From Maribellus sediminis (lineage in GTDB: Bacteria; Bacteroidota; Bacteroidia; Bacteroidales; Prolixibacteraceae): a DNA stretch of 64,000 nucleotides. The stretch covers positions 62,001 through 126,000 of the forward strand of contig NZ_WXUB01000005.1 of assembly GCF_011799805.1 (NCBI RefSeq), in the 5' to 3' direction. The first letter of the stretch is position 1. Each line of letters starts with the position of its first letter. The position numbers were made by a program, and so were the translations under genes. The notes beneath the pieces are model-generated. The model did no database searches. It saw nothing but the letters and a program-made list of their open reading frames with translations, and was not told where the DNA came from. Positions 36,479-42,947 of the stretch are shown here, piece by piece.

Positions 36479-36790
36479 GCCATAACGAGATTCAAGAAAC
36501 TATTCAATATTGATTTTTTAGAGTCGACGATCTCTAGTGTAAGTCTGGATTATTTCGTCCGGAAAGTCGAACCAGCTCTCATCAACTTTCGTCGCCGGAC
36601 GAGGGCATTTTCGCCTCTGTGTCCCGGAGTTAAGACTCCGGACTATAAATATTTGACACTACCAGTGTCGTCGGAAACCCGGAGTACCGAAGCAGGCTAC
36701 GTTTTGTTTTGTGGAAAAACTTAAAATGTTAGCTATTTATTGCAGCGTTTTCAAATCTCACTACTTAAGATTCACTACTCACTACTTTAT
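36479..36790. repeat. Non-coding region with REP-like palindromes
   Basis: About 310 bp without a gene. It holds TTTCGTCCGGA...TCGCCGGACGAGG (36553-36606) and CCCGGAGTTAAGACTCCGG (36624-36642 area) followed by a TATTTGACACTACCAGTGTCG palindrome. These are inverted copies of the elements at 19850-19970. Confidence 0.6.
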
Positions 36791-37144
36791 CTAGTGAGGT
36801 ATCCCAATCCCGTATTTTTCCAAGAGGTAGCGGTAGATCAGTTCCTCGTTATTCTGAAAATAATACTCGCCGTAGGAATCAAAATAGCTGAGATCGTCGT
36901 CGGAAGTGACTTCCGATTTTGGAATCACCAGGTTGGGGCAACTCTGGTTTTCTTCGCCTATCAGGTCGACCAACACTTTACGCGGACGTTCAAAATTGAT
37001 ATAAACCACTTCGAGCAGTTCCTTCAACCTGGGGTAATAGTTTAGTACACCCAGCATTTGTGCGGCATGCGGACAAAAGTAACGGATGTTGTCTTCGCGC
37101 TTTTTATCGATAAAATCGGGATTGAGTAAGAATAATTTTGCCAT
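36791..37144 (-). CDS. DUF3088-like small protein
   Basis: A 117-residue protein that resembles the DUF3088 family: it begins MAKLFLLNPDFIDKKREDN, then RYFCPHAAQMLGVLNYYPRL, and has FERPRKVLVDLIGEENQSCP near residue 50-70. The CPHA site is reminiscent of a thioredoxin-like fold with a single cysteine, but redox activity is not shown. It is the last ordinary gene before the accessory island and appears monocistronic. The family call is from memory of the pattern. Confidence 0.7.
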   Translation of the reverse strand: MAKLFLLNPDFIDKKREDNIRYFCPHAAQMLGVLNYYPRLKELLEVVYINFERPRKVLVDLIGEENQSCPNLVIPKSEVTSDDDLSYFDSYGEYYFQNNEELIYRYLLEKYGIGIPH

Positions 37145-37266
37145 CAGATTTCTATTTCGGTTCCTTATATTTTAATAACAGCGAGTAAGCAAGAATCGTT
37201 CGAAGCTGCAGGGTGTTAAAATACTAATTTACGGGTTTAGCAGTGGAAAAAGGCTTGTAGTAGTGC

Positions 37267-37440
37267 GATATGTTAACTGTCGGTTTTATTAATCGACTAT
37301 GCATAGGTTTTACAGCCTCACTCTCGCGCGATTGCATCGCGTGGTTAAACTAAACACCAGGCGAAACGATCCCGAAGCCTCGGGGCGCAGTTGGCGTACC
37401 ACCAAACCCCGCCCTGCAATATGTACTGTGTTAGCGCTGA
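37267..37440. repeat. Cassette spacer element E1 (damaged) with REP
   Basis: The right part (37361-37438) is about 90 percent identical to the right part of E2 (38192-38267), including CCCCGCCCTGCAATATGTAC and a TGTTAGC end. Its left arm has been replaced by a REP unit GCGCGATTGCATCGCGTGG (37325-37343) shared with 41434 and 42269. A further TGTTAACTGTCGGTTTT at 37271-37287 resembles the E2 end, so a small gene-less unit may lie between. It sits at the downstream end of the 207-residue gene. Confidence 0.6.
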
Positions 37441-37442
37441 CA

Positions 37443-38066
37443 TTATTTTCTTATTTTTATAAATACGATTGTCAGTAAAACTAAATTCATTAAAGCGAGA
37501 AATGTTATCAAATAAATTTGTCTGTTTTCATTTCTTGTTTCGATTATTATATTGTGATCTCTCTTATATTTTCGAAGTTTTTCTAAGTCAGACAACCAAT
37601 AATTTAACCCATCAATTTTTCTTTCAAGTGTATATATCTTCACTTTTAATGAGTCTGAAGTTTGGTTTTTAAACTCAGTAAATATTGAAGGTGGCGGAAT
37701 CACGATATTTGTTCTTGTCAGAGAAATTGTCGGACTGCAATTGTTTATTTCAATTGTTGAATCATTTATTTGTGATGCATAAACTATCCAAAGTCCAGGT
37801 TCTCTAGGAATTTCGGAGCACATTCCTGTTATGCATCCATTAATTGTATCTCGCTGGTAGTCACCTTTGAAAAATTCATTGATTTTGAACTGATAAGCTT
37901 TAACAAATGGGTCATCGTATTCGCATGAAATTAATTCTCCAATGAAAATTAAGTCTGAATTGAGAATCGCTTTATGGACAGTACTGTCCCGTTCTTCTTT
38001 TGGGCATCTACATGCACTACAATTTATATAAAACAGTATTCCGATTAATAATAAACTAACTTTCAT
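37443..38066 (-). CDS. Exported NTR/TIMP-like protein with C-terminal membrane helix
   Basis: A 207-residue AT-rich gene. The signal peptide (VSLLLIGILFYINCSA) is followed directly by CRCPKEERDST, a Cys-x-Cys start, then the segment NSDLIFIGELISCEYDD and further cysteines (GCITGMCSE, NCSP). This layout resembles the netrin/TIMP-like fold seen in some bacterial exported proteins. A coiled-coil-like stretch is followed by a C-terminal membrane helix (LITFLALMNLVLLTIVFI) with a basic tail. The function is unknown. It is the first (leftmost) unit of the cassette-like array, bounded by E1 and E2. Confidence 0.75.
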   Translation of the reverse strand: MKVSLLLIGILFYINCSACRCPKEERDSTVHKAILNSDLIFIGELISCEYDDPFVKAYQFKINEFFKGDYQRDTINGCITGMCSEIPREPGLWIVYASQINDSTIEINNCSPTISLTRTNIVIPPPSIFTEFKNQTSDSLKVKIYTLERKIDGLNYWLSDLEKLRKYKRDHNIIIETRNENRQIYLITFLALMNLVLLTIVFIKIRK

Positions 38067-38087
38067 TAAATGCGATTATATTTTTGC

Positions 38088-38270
38088 TGCTAACGGTTGG
38101 TACATGTTGTCGGGGTCCCGAGGACTCGGGAGAGAGCCTGCCCGTCCGTTCAGGCGGGCGTTCCTGTCCGCCTTCTGGCGGACACGGAACTGCGAAACGA
38201 TCCCGAAGTCTCGGGACGCAGTTTGCGTACCACCGAACCCCGCCCTGCAATATGTACCGTGTTAACTGCT
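38088..38270. repeat. Cassette spacer element E2
   Basis: About 183 bp. The left end GCTAACGGTTGGTACATGTTG pairs imperfectly with the right end CAATATGTACCGTGTTAAC. The inside holds nested hairpins: CCCGAGGACTCGGG, GCCTGCCCG/CAGGCGGGC, GTCCGCC/GGCGGAC and TCCCGAAGTCTCGGGA. It is GC-rich between two AT-rich genes. No frame is supported in it. Confidence 0.7.
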
Positions 38271-38276
38271 GGTTTT

Positions 38277-38525
38277 TCATTTTTCTATTATTATTTCATA
38301 CACGTTTTTATTAGGCTCTTTAGTTTTCTTGTCTTGAAATTTGTATGCAATTGCAATAATTAGAAATAGAATTGCGAAAGAAATCAAAGCATTTCTCAAA
38401 GTTTTCCTATTTGATTCAAATGGACCAGACATTTCTTCAGATAGACTACCTTTAAATCCTTTAAAAGCCCAAACAACAAAAGCCCCCACAATTTCTATAA
38501 TAAAACTTGCAAAATTGCTTCTCAT
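38277..38525 (-). CDS. Small two-helix membrane protein of the cassette array
   Basis: An 82-residue protein with two hydrophobic segments (FIIEIVGAFVVWAFKGF and ALISFAILFLIIAIAY) around a polar loop (SLSEEMSGPFESNRKTL), and a charged tail. It begins 4 bp after the stop of the 230-residue gene, so the two form a pair in one unit between E2 and E3. I do not recognise the family. The pairing of a helical cytosolic protein with a small membrane protein is a layout seen in defence modules, but that is only analogy. Confidence 0.7.
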   Translation of the reverse strand: MRSNFASFIIEIVGAFVVWAFKGFKGSLSEEMSGPFESNRKTLRNALISFAILFLIIAIAYKFQDKKTKEPNKNVYEIIIEK

Positions 38526-38529
38526 ATAC

Positions 38530-39222
38530 CTAATAATTTAGGGTTATAAAGTCAATGAATTTTCTTCCATTTTTAGAAACTCTGTCTCCAAGTAAATTCC
38601 ATCCTTGACTTGCGGTCATTGTCCCAAATATTCCGCTATCAGTATTTAGAAATCCATAGTCATGCAAATCTTTAAAAGCGATTTTTATTGTCTCAATTGA
38701 AACATAGGGAATTACACTTGGGAAAAAATTGCTAAATCCACCATTTATACATGATTCAGGAAGTTCATTAAGTTTCAAATATTCATGAGGAAATGCCATG
38801 AACGATAAAATTTGAATATGCAAAGTCGACAAGTTTTCAACCAAGTTTAAGTAATACTCTTTCTCTGTTTGAGTAATATCAAATTCTATCAACGAGTTAA
38901 TTAAGATTGCTTTAAACGCAATGATTTTCTCCTTTTGGTAATTTTCAACTGCTCCTTTAAAGCATTTTTCGAAAATAAATGCAAACTCGTCAGTCTTAAT
39001 GTAGCTTTCATTTATTTTATCTTTTAGAGTCAATAAATCATTAGCTATATTTTCGGCAAATTCTTCGAGTCTAATTTGTCTTTGAGACGGAATATAATCT
39101 GAAATCAAAGAAGCGAGTCCACCAGCAAAAGGAACTGTTGATAGTGTTGCTTTTAAAATATTAATCACATGTTCTGTGACTTCAGATTTTTTTAGTTGAT
39201 TCTCAATTCTCTCAATTTGCAT
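38530..39222 (-). CDS. Helical protein of unknown function, cassette array
   Basis: A 230-residue, AT-rich, largely helical protein. A hydrophobic Gly/Pro-containing segment near residue 30 (LSTVPFAGGLASLISDYIP) is followed by a long amphipathic region (RLEEFAENIANDLLTLKDKI) and a C-terminal winged-helix-like part (FKDLHDYGFLNTDSG). I recall a similar pattern in Bacteroidota hypothetical proteins near defence genes, but cannot name a family. It is followed after 4 bp by the 82-residue membrane protein. Confidence 0.7.
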   Translation of the reverse strand: MQIERIENQLKKSEVTEHVINILKATLSTVPFAGGLASLISDYIPSQRQIRLEEFAENIANDLLTLKDKINESYIKTDEFAFIFEKCFKGAVENYQKEKIIAFKAILINSLIEFDITQTEKEYYLNLVENLSTLHIQILSFMAFPHEYLKLNELPESCINGGFSNFFPSVIPYVSIETIKIAFKDLHDYGFLNTDSGIFGTMTASQGWNLLGDRVSKNGRKFIDFITLNY

Positions 39223-39241
39223 TTTGGTCTTTTTTTAAACT

Positions 39242-39384
39242 TGCAGTTAACGGTCACTTGTATGTGGTCGGGCGGGATTTCGAAAAGAAATCCTGTCAGA
39301 CCCGCAGGAAAGTGGGCACGAGGTCTGACTTGTCAGACCGCTAAAACCCCCGCCTGCCATATACAATTTGTTACCAACCGTATT
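39242..39384. repeat. Cassette spacer element E3
   Basis: About 143 bp. Left end GTTAACGGTCACTTGTATGTGG, continuing CGGGCGGG, pairs with the right end CCCGCCTGCCATATACAA, closing with TTTGTTACCAACC; about 16 of 19 inner positions match. The centre has the hairpin GGTCTGACTTGTCAGACC. It separates the 230- and 421-residue genes. Confidence 0.7.
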
Positions 39385-39389
39385 TTTTT

Positions 39390-40655
39390 TCATTCCCATT
39401 TTCTAATTATGTCATCAACTGTATTTCTTACATTTTTATATATCGTGTCACCATTTGTCAGCACAAATTTTATTTCTCCATTTTCTGGTGAATTGTCCTG
39501 TCTGGGAAGTTGGAGTATTTGATAATTTGTGAGCGAATTTGGATGATACTTTTGATGGATTTCTGAGTCCTGCTTAAAAAATGAGAAGTCCGTCATTACT
39601 TTCGAATGTGTAGCAGGAGGTCTTAAAATTTCATTTATGAATGGTACAATATAATTTCGAGCAAGATTATCTAAATCAACTACATTTTGTTTTGGAGGCA
39701 CAAACAGGACAATGATACTCAATGGAACTAGGAATGGGAAAAGAGCAGGCTTTTTCTTTTTAAATTCATTCAGCTGTTCTCTCAGTTGTGCTTTTAAAAT
39801 TTTTGAGTCACCCTCATCTGAGGGAGCTTTACCTAAATCGAAGTAATCAGAAGCTAAGAAAACATAATTCTTTGTCGAATCCCAAATTTTTACAAAACGC
39901 TTATCGTCTTTGTATTTTCTGTTATCAGGAAACTCTGATTGAAATAAATGGACTAAATCATAAATATTGATTCGGTTAAAGCTTAGGTAGCGTTCTTGAA
40001 TTTCCTTTTTATAAAGAAACTCGCGTGCTAAAAAATATTGTTCTCCAAATGTTTCTTTAATCTTGGCTTGGTTCTTTAATAAGTCATTGTAATCATGGTA
40101 CACATCAGTATTATCGTCTAAATCTTCATCTTTTAAATATTCTTCAAATTTGTAATTATTAGAATAATCTTTATCACTAAAGTCATTTCTAATAATTCGA
40201 TAAGCCAAAGAGATATCTTCGTAAAACGATTTGAGAGTACTTGTATTTATTCTTATTTGGGGATTATTATCACCATACTCATTCAGATGATAATTTGCTA
40301 TTAATATTTTTATTTGACTATCGTCTTTAAATAGAATTCCTACAAGATTATCAATCTCGGGCATTGGTTTATGCAATAAATCAAGATAGTTTTTGGAAAG
40401 TGTTTGTAGTGGTGGAGGATTATTTTCTGTTGTATAATAGTCTATCTGTAGAATTATATCGCCTCTATATGCTCTTCTTTTATTTTTCTGAAGTTGTTTT
40501 TTAATTGCTTTCCTAAAATGTATCTTGTTCTCCTTTTTCAAGGACTTTTTTGTCTTAGGCTCTTGTTTTATTACAAAGTGCATTTCTCTTAAAAATCTTC
40601 TTAATCGAAGACTTTTTTGTCCATCCATAGTTTCGATATATTCTGTGCGTATCAT
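39390..40655 (-). CDS. Protein with two RusA-like motifs, cassette array
   Basis: A 421-residue AT-rich gene product. The N-terminal 60 residues are very basic (KTKKSLKKENKIHFRKAIKK). Near residue 97 the segment MPEIDNLVGILFKDDSQIKI matches the RusA-type resolvase signature PDxDNLxK...DDsQI. A second, similar segment near residue 325 reads PKQNVVDLDNLARNYIVPF, preceded by a strand FPFLVPLSIIVLFVP. Between them is an acidic helical region (EDLDDNTDVYHDYNDLLKN). Tandem RusA-like folds in one chain are unusual. Nuclease activity is not proven, as the usual final lysine is not obvious. Confidence 0.75.
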   Translation of the reverse strand: MIRTEYIETMDGQKSLRLRRFLREMHFVIKQEPKTKKSLKKENKIHFRKAIKKQLQKNKRRAYRGDIILQIDYYTTENNPPPLQTLSKNYLDLLHKPMPEIDNLVGILFKDDSQIKILIANYHLNEYGDNNPQIRINTSTLKSFYEDISLAYRIIRNDFSDKDYSNNYKFEEYLKDEDLDDNTDVYHDYNDLLKNQAKIKETFGEQYFLAREFLYKKEIQERYLSFNRINIYDLVHLFQSEFPDNRKYKDDKRFVKIWDSTKNYVFLASDYFDLGKAPSDEGDSKILKAQLREQLNEFKKKKPALFPFLVPLSIIVLFVPPKQNVVDLDNLARNYIVPFINEILRPPATHSKVMTDFSFFKQDSEIHQKYHPNSLTNYQILQLPRQDNSPENGEIKFVLTNGDTIYKNVRNTVDDIIRKWE

Positions 40656-40663
40656 TTATTCAA

Positions 40664-40700
40664 TATGGTTGGTAACGTACAAGTATATTACACTGTAACA
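40664..40700. repeat. Cassette spacer end E4 (half site)
   Basis: GGTTGGTAACGTACAAGTATAT resembles the reverse complement of the right arm of E3 (GGTTGGTAACAAATTGTATA). Only this arm is clear; the matching far arm is not obvious in the following AT-rich DNA. Confidence 0.5.
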
Positions 40701-40929
40701 TATATCTTTTTAGGCATCACTTGTGTAACTTATTGTAATGCTTTGTTTTATCGGATATAATAAGGCCTGTTTGGTATTTGATTTTTGCAAGAGTTGCTTT
40801 CATTGTATTTGGTTATTCATGGTTTTTATTCGAAAGGCTATTGCCATAAAAGTAAACATAAAAACAATTGAATTGGATCTAAATCGCATGTTTTTAAGTT
40901 GTTGGCGGCCTTAAGGGGGTACTTCAGAG

Positions 40930-41190
40930 GTACCCCTCCCCACTTCGGAAGTACCCCTCCCCACCTCAAACATTCAAATTTGATGCTCAGAGAAACTAAT
41001 TTGATGCTTTTTGCTTCAAAGTTGAGCCTTTGAGGTACCCTGTTGAAGCTTTTAGATACTAATTTGTTTCTCTGAGGTTCTCGCTTGATTCTCCGGGAAA
41101 CTAATTTGACTCTTTTTGCTTCAAAGTTGATTCTCTGAGGTACAAGTTTGATTCTTTTTACTTCAAATCAGACGTATTGAAGTACAGCCT
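40930..41190. repeat. 21-bp tandem repeat, about 12 units
   Basis: TTG(A/T) recurs at 40980, 41001, 41022, 41043, 41064, 41085, 41106, 41127 and 41148, exactly 21 bp apart, with weaker units at 41169 and 41190. GTACCCCTCCCCAC at 40930 and 40951 extends the same period leftwards. Units alternate between a TTTTTGCTTCAAAG type and a CTCTGAGGTAC type, giving a 42-bp higher-order period. In one plus frame the units read as heptapeptides (FDSFCFK, VDSLRYK) but TAA stops interrupt, so any coding role has decayed. Confidence 0.8.
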
Positions 41191-41198
41191 TAATTAGA

Positions 41199-41235
41199 AA
41201 AAGGCCTTGACGGTTTTTCTTACCATCAAGGTCTT
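41199..41235. terminator. Terminator-like hairpin after the tandem repeat
   Basis: AAAGGCCTTGACGGT pairs with ACCATCAAGGTCTTT around a TTTTCTT loop. It can act in either direction. No gene that would use it is evident; it may end a transcript through the tandem repeat. Confidence 0.5.
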
Positions 41236-41273
41236 TGTTTGTTATGAGATGCATGATAATTTGCGTGGCGCAA

Positions 41274-41428
41274 GGGCTAAAGCCCGATTATACGTAGGAT
41301 CATCCACATCCCCGGTCTGAAGACCGGGGTTAATCAAAAGCCACTGAAGACATGAATTGAATAATCCCGGCATTTATGCCGGGGGAGGTGCGACGAACCC
41401 AATAATACCCGGGCTTTAGCCCGTTACG
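41274..41428. repeat. 155-bp direct repeat, copy A
   Basis: Begins GGGCTAAAGCCCG and ends CGGGCTTTAGCCCGTTACG, with inner hairpins CCCCGGTCTGAAGACCGGGG and CCCGGCATTTATGCCGGG. It differs from copy B (42328-42482) at about 7 of 155 positions. A REP unit follows at 41434. It flanks the 192-residue gene. Confidence 0.85.
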
Positions 41429-41502
41429 CTCCCGCGCGATTGCATCGCGTGGTAAAACAGAAACACCCCGCTAAAAGATTCGCGGCAGTAAAACGGAGAA
41501 TT

Positions 41503-42081
41503 TTATATTTCATCAAGATTTATATTTATTCCAGTAAGTTCTGTTTTTTCATTTACGGTTCTTGTTGAAAGTTTTATTGTTCCCTTCCCATTATCAAACA
41601 TACATTTGAAGTAGAAGCTGAACCAGTCTGCGTCTTCTTCAAATCCCCTGTACTCATAATGAGAATATGCAGTGGACATTATATTTCCAGTGGCCGATTT
41701 AAGTTTTGGAAATTCTTGTTCTATATCCTTGATCCTTATTTGAGCTTTTGCATACTCTCCAAATATGTCATGAAGTTTGTTCCAATCCGAACTGTTCCAG
41801 TCAATTTTTATCTCATTTATAATTTTATTTAGAGAGTCAGTATTTATGTCAGGAGGCATTTCTTTTGAAATTTTTTCTTTTTCAATATTCTCATTAGATC
41901 CGGAGAAGGAAGCTAGATGTAAAAAAATACTCAGTAACGAGAATATCATCGTGATTATCACAAATACTTCAATTCTTGCTAGTCTTTTGTCCATATTTTT
42001 GTTATTTAAAAATGTATCATTATTCAAGTAATCCACGCTAGCGGGATTCAGAGTTTTTACTGAACTCGAAAGTGTGTGCAA
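41503..42081 (-). CDS. Membrane-anchored protein of unknown function between direct repeats
   Basis: A 192-residue AT-rich gene product. A membrane helix (FVIITMIFSLLSIFLHLASF) lies near residues 37-57, followed by an acidic linker and a soluble alpha/beta domain of about 110 residues (IDWNSSDWNKLHDIFGEYA, ATGNIMSTAYSHYEYRGFE, WFSFYFKCMFDNGKGTIKL). The Met at residue 30 (MDKRLARIE, 41994) is a plausible alternative start. No family is recognised. It lies between two 155-bp direct repeats and two REP units, and its base composition differs from the core genes. Confidence 0.7.
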   Translation of the reverse strand: MHTLSSSVKTLNPASVDYLNNDTFLNNKNMDKRLARIEVFVIITMIFSLLSIFLHLASFSGSNENIEKEKISKEMPPDINTDSLNKIINEIKIDWNSSDWNKLHDIFGEYAKAQIRIKDIEQEFPKLKSATGNIMSTAYSHYEYRGFEEDADWFSFYFKCMFDNGKGTIKLSTRTVNEKTELTGININLDEI

Positions 42082-42262
42082 GCTGGAACATTATTCATAT
42101 TCGCTATGTAGCCGTGGGTATACACTCTCATTGGGGATTTACAATTATTTTGATTGTTAAAGGAGGGAGTAAGTTCATTAGTAAAAGTTTGAATTTTAGT
42201 TTCCACCGAAGATAATTATAAAAATGATTGATTCGGCTAATTAACAGTATGAATTTTGCCAT

Positions 42263-42325
42263 GCTACCGCGCGATTGTATCGCGTGGTAAAACAAAACAC
42301 CACACGAAAGGATTCGCGCGGTAGC
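42263..42325. repeat. REP hairpin with perfect 12-bp ends
   Basis: GCTACCGCGCGA and TCGCGCGGTAGC are exact inverted ends of a 63-bp element whose core GCGATTGTATCGCGTGGTAA is shared with 41434 and 37325. The base-paired ends and repetition fit REP sequences mobilised by a Tnp-REP (RAYT) transposase elsewhere; none is in the window. Confidence 0.7.
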
Positions 42326-42327
42326 AG

Positions 42328-42482
42328 GGGCTAAAGCCCGATTATACGTAAGGTCATCCAAATCTCCGGGCTGAAGTCCGGGGTTAATCAAAAGCCACTG
42401 AAGACATGAATTGAATAATCCCGGCATTTATGCCGGGGGAGGTGCAACGAACCCAATAATACCCGGGCTTTAGCCCGTTACG
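42328..42482. repeat. 155-bp direct repeat, copy B
   Basis: Same order and orientation as copy A with about 95 percent identity; the hairpin changes keep the CCGGGCTGAAGTCCGG-type pairing, so structure is conserved between copies. With copy A and the REP units it brackets a 900-bp segment holding one AT-rich gene. Confidence 0.85.
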
Positions 42483-42504
42483 CGATTACGGGATTTGCTT
42501 TGTA

Positions 42505-42665
42505 GCAGTGTCTCGGGCAGGGATGGAAGTGGCAGCTTGCTGTTTTGGGGCCGATGGTTGAACGGTGCTTTACGGGCTGCCGGAGAAAGCCCCGGTAAAG
42601 CGCCTGTGAAACCCGGCAACAAACCGGCAACTACAACGTACAGCCCGTAGCACGCCTAATAATCA
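42505..42665 (+). ncRNA. Candidate structured RNA upstream of hppA
   Basis: A GC-rich segment in an AT-rich gap. GCTTTACGGGCT (42567-42578) can pair with AGCCC and GTAAAGC (42588-42601), or with CAGCCCGTAGCAC (42641-42653); the two stems exclude each other. It opens with GGGCAGGGATGGAAGTGG and closes with GCACGCCTAATAATCA, a pattern that I recall from conserved Bacteroidota intergenic RNAs, possibly Flavo-1-like. It ends about 280 bp before hppA. Neither family nor regulation is certain. Confidence 0.35.
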
Positions 42666-42820
42666 GAAGTAACCCGGAGAAACTGCAAATTTGCCCCCGG
42701 CACCCCGAAGTTTAAAGCCTATAATTTAGACCCAATTTATATAAGGCTGCATATCTCAATAAACTGAGTGTGGGTGTGTTAACAAATGCACAAAGTGTTG
42801 TGAAATAGGTCGGGCAGATT

Positions 42821-42849
42821 ATTGTAATTCAGCAATAAATTTATCTTTG
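42821..42849 (+). promoter_or_regulatory. Promoter of hppA
   Basis: ATTG at 42821-42824 and TATCTTTG at 42842-42849, separated by 17 nt, fit the TTTG/TAnnTTTG consensus. The predicted leader is about 90 nt. Confidence 0.6.
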
Positions 42850-42947
42850 TTTACTCGAAGAATTTTAAACCGAAACGAAACCAGAGAGAAATATTAAATT
42901 CAATAAATCTAAACCGTAACTGAGGTTACACTAAAATTCAACATCTT

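Noticed and set aside
38084-38363. Overlapping plus- and minus-strand frames across spacer E2
   Set aside because: They are by-products of a GC-rich palindromic element, with no start context or family likeness.
37200-40700. Classical integron
   Set aside because: No tyrosine recombinase intI or attI site is visible, and spacer ends only partly match RYYYAAC/GTTRRRY. It is kept as a cassette-like array, not called an integron.
40930-41190. CRISPR array
   Set aside because: Direct tandem 21-bp units without spacers of regular length and without cas genes.
42128-42427. 99-codon minus-strand frame over the REP unit and repeat copy B
   Set aside because: It is made up of the repeat DNA itself and has no conserved features.
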